A stretch of 6,316 nt of DNA from Saprospiraceae bacterium (GTDB lineage: Bacteria; Bacteroidota; Bacteroidia; Chitinophagales; Saprospiraceae). How positions within the stretch are numbered: the stretch's first letter is position 1; every line of letters starts with the position of its first letter. A model generated the notes under the pieces. The model did not search any database, was not told the DNA's origin, and worked only from the letters and a program-made list of their open reading frames with translations. The stretch covers positions 1-6,316 of the forward strand of contig WGBN01000264.1 in assembly GCA_015494245.1 (NCBI GenBank). Direction: 5' to 3'. The translations under genes were made by a program, and so were the position numbers. Shown in pieces: positions 5,850 to 6,316 of the stretch.

Positions 5850-6316
5850 ATGAAACCTTTTCTGCTTTTTGCTTTTTTATATGGGCTTTACACCGTCTTT
5901 CAGCCCGTCTCTCATGTCGCATCTTCGGGGCATTCAGCCTTAGGCCATGTGTTGTATGAGCAATACACCTATCTGCCTTGTGAGCAACACCTAAACGGCC
6001 CTGCCAGCCTGTGGTTCAACAATTATGAAGCGGTGTATGTGCATGATACATACCCCAAAGAAAGTGGTATGGATGCTCAGGGGTTACAAATCAAACTGGT
6101 TTCAGGCGATGAAGAGGGCCTTCCCGTTTATATGAATTTAAAGACGAAGGTTTTGATCTTCAAGGATTATTTCGGCTTTTCTCCGCTCGCAAGCATCATT
6201 CAGGACAGCCTGCCGGAAATTTCCTGGCATATTTTGGATGAACACAGACAAATAGGAGGACACCCCTGCCAAAAAGCAGAGGGCGAATTTGCCGGAAGGC
6301 TGTATGAGGCCTGGTT
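5850..6316 (+). CDS. GLPGLI family protein, copy 2 (partial, cut by window end)
   Basis: An open frame from ATG 5850 runs 155 codons to the right edge without a stop. It begins MKPFLLFAFLYGLYTVF, a hydrophobic export signal like that of copy 1, and aligns gap-free with copy 1 residues 1-155. Both share GHSALGHVLYEQYTYLPCEQ, SLWFNNYEAVYVHD, DEEG.PVY, SIIQDSLP and CQKAEGEFAGRLYEAW. The window ends just before the expected GLPGLI motif, so family membership rests on paralogy with copy 1. The central region (67-132) has diverged strongly while the flanks are nearly identical. It lies 115 bp downstream of copy 1, so it may have its own promoter or be read through from the barrel operon. The frame is intact throughout, so it is not obviously a pseudogene. 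Confidence 0.88.
   Translation, partial: MKPFLLFAFLYGLYTVFQPVSHVASSGHSALGHVLYEQYTYLPCEQHLNGPASLWFNNYEAVYVHDTYPKESGMDAQGLQIKLVSGDEEGLPVYMNLKTKVLIFKDYFGFSPLASIIQDSLPEISWHILDEHRQIGGHPCQKAEGEFAGRLYEAW
5922..6316 (+). repeat. Duplicated segment, copy 2 (mosaic similarity to 5033-5427)
   Basis: Second member of the tandem duplication. The exact 68-bp match to 5069-5136 is at 5958-6025, and the second conserved block begins at 6246 and runs to the window edge, where similarity is still high. No insertion sequence or direct-repeat target site is visible at the block edges. Confidence 0.88.

Overview
The window looks like chromosomal DNA from a member of the Bacteroidota, most plausibly a Saprospiria- or Cytophagia-like marine or environmental lineage. 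The evidence is a type IX secretion (T9SS) C-terminal sorting domain, a GLPGLI-family gene with its diagnostic motif, a small outer-membrane beta-barrel protein ending in a leucine-rich strand, little use of Shine-Dalgarno sites, and moderate GC content. The genus is inference; the phylum call is fairly safe.

Layout from left to right. (1) 1-113: two heptamer tandem arrays lie beyond the 3' end of the first gene. (2) 114-2909, minus strand: a large secreted multidomain CotH-kinase protein (lamin-tail domain, chitobiase-type domain, CotH kinase fold, InlB-like repeat, FN3, T9SS tail). (3) 2928-3018: a short divergent promoter region with a perfect 17-bp palindrome. (4) 3019-3963, plus strand: a short-form D-2-hydroxyacid dehydrogenase of the phosphoglycerate dehydrogenase type; its last codons and stop lie inside a heptamer array. 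(5) 3964-4292: a gene-free stretch holding the heptamer array, a hairpin and a 13-bp tandem array. (6) 4293-4955, 4961-5734 and 5850 to the right edge, plus strand: an outer-membrane beta-barrel protein followed by two tandem GLPGLI-family paralogs, the second cut by the window end.

The genes form three units. The CotH protein and the dehydrogenase are divergent neighbours with no obvious shared pathway. The barrel gene and first GLPGLI gene are 5 bp apart and almost certainly co-transcribed; both products are predicted to be exported, so they may work together at the envelope, though the function of GLPGLI proteins is not established.

The most unusual content is non-coding. Heptamer arrays occur directly after both the CotH gene and the dehydrogenase gene, on opposite DNA strands but in the same orientation relative to the gene, with a GTTGAC-type block nearest the stop and a GTTTA-type block farther out. 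The two GLPGLI paralogs are also mosaic: blocks of near-identical DNA flank a strongly diverged centre, as expected from gene conversion or a patchwork of selection. No RNA genes, CRISPR arrays, transposases or clear phage genes were found.
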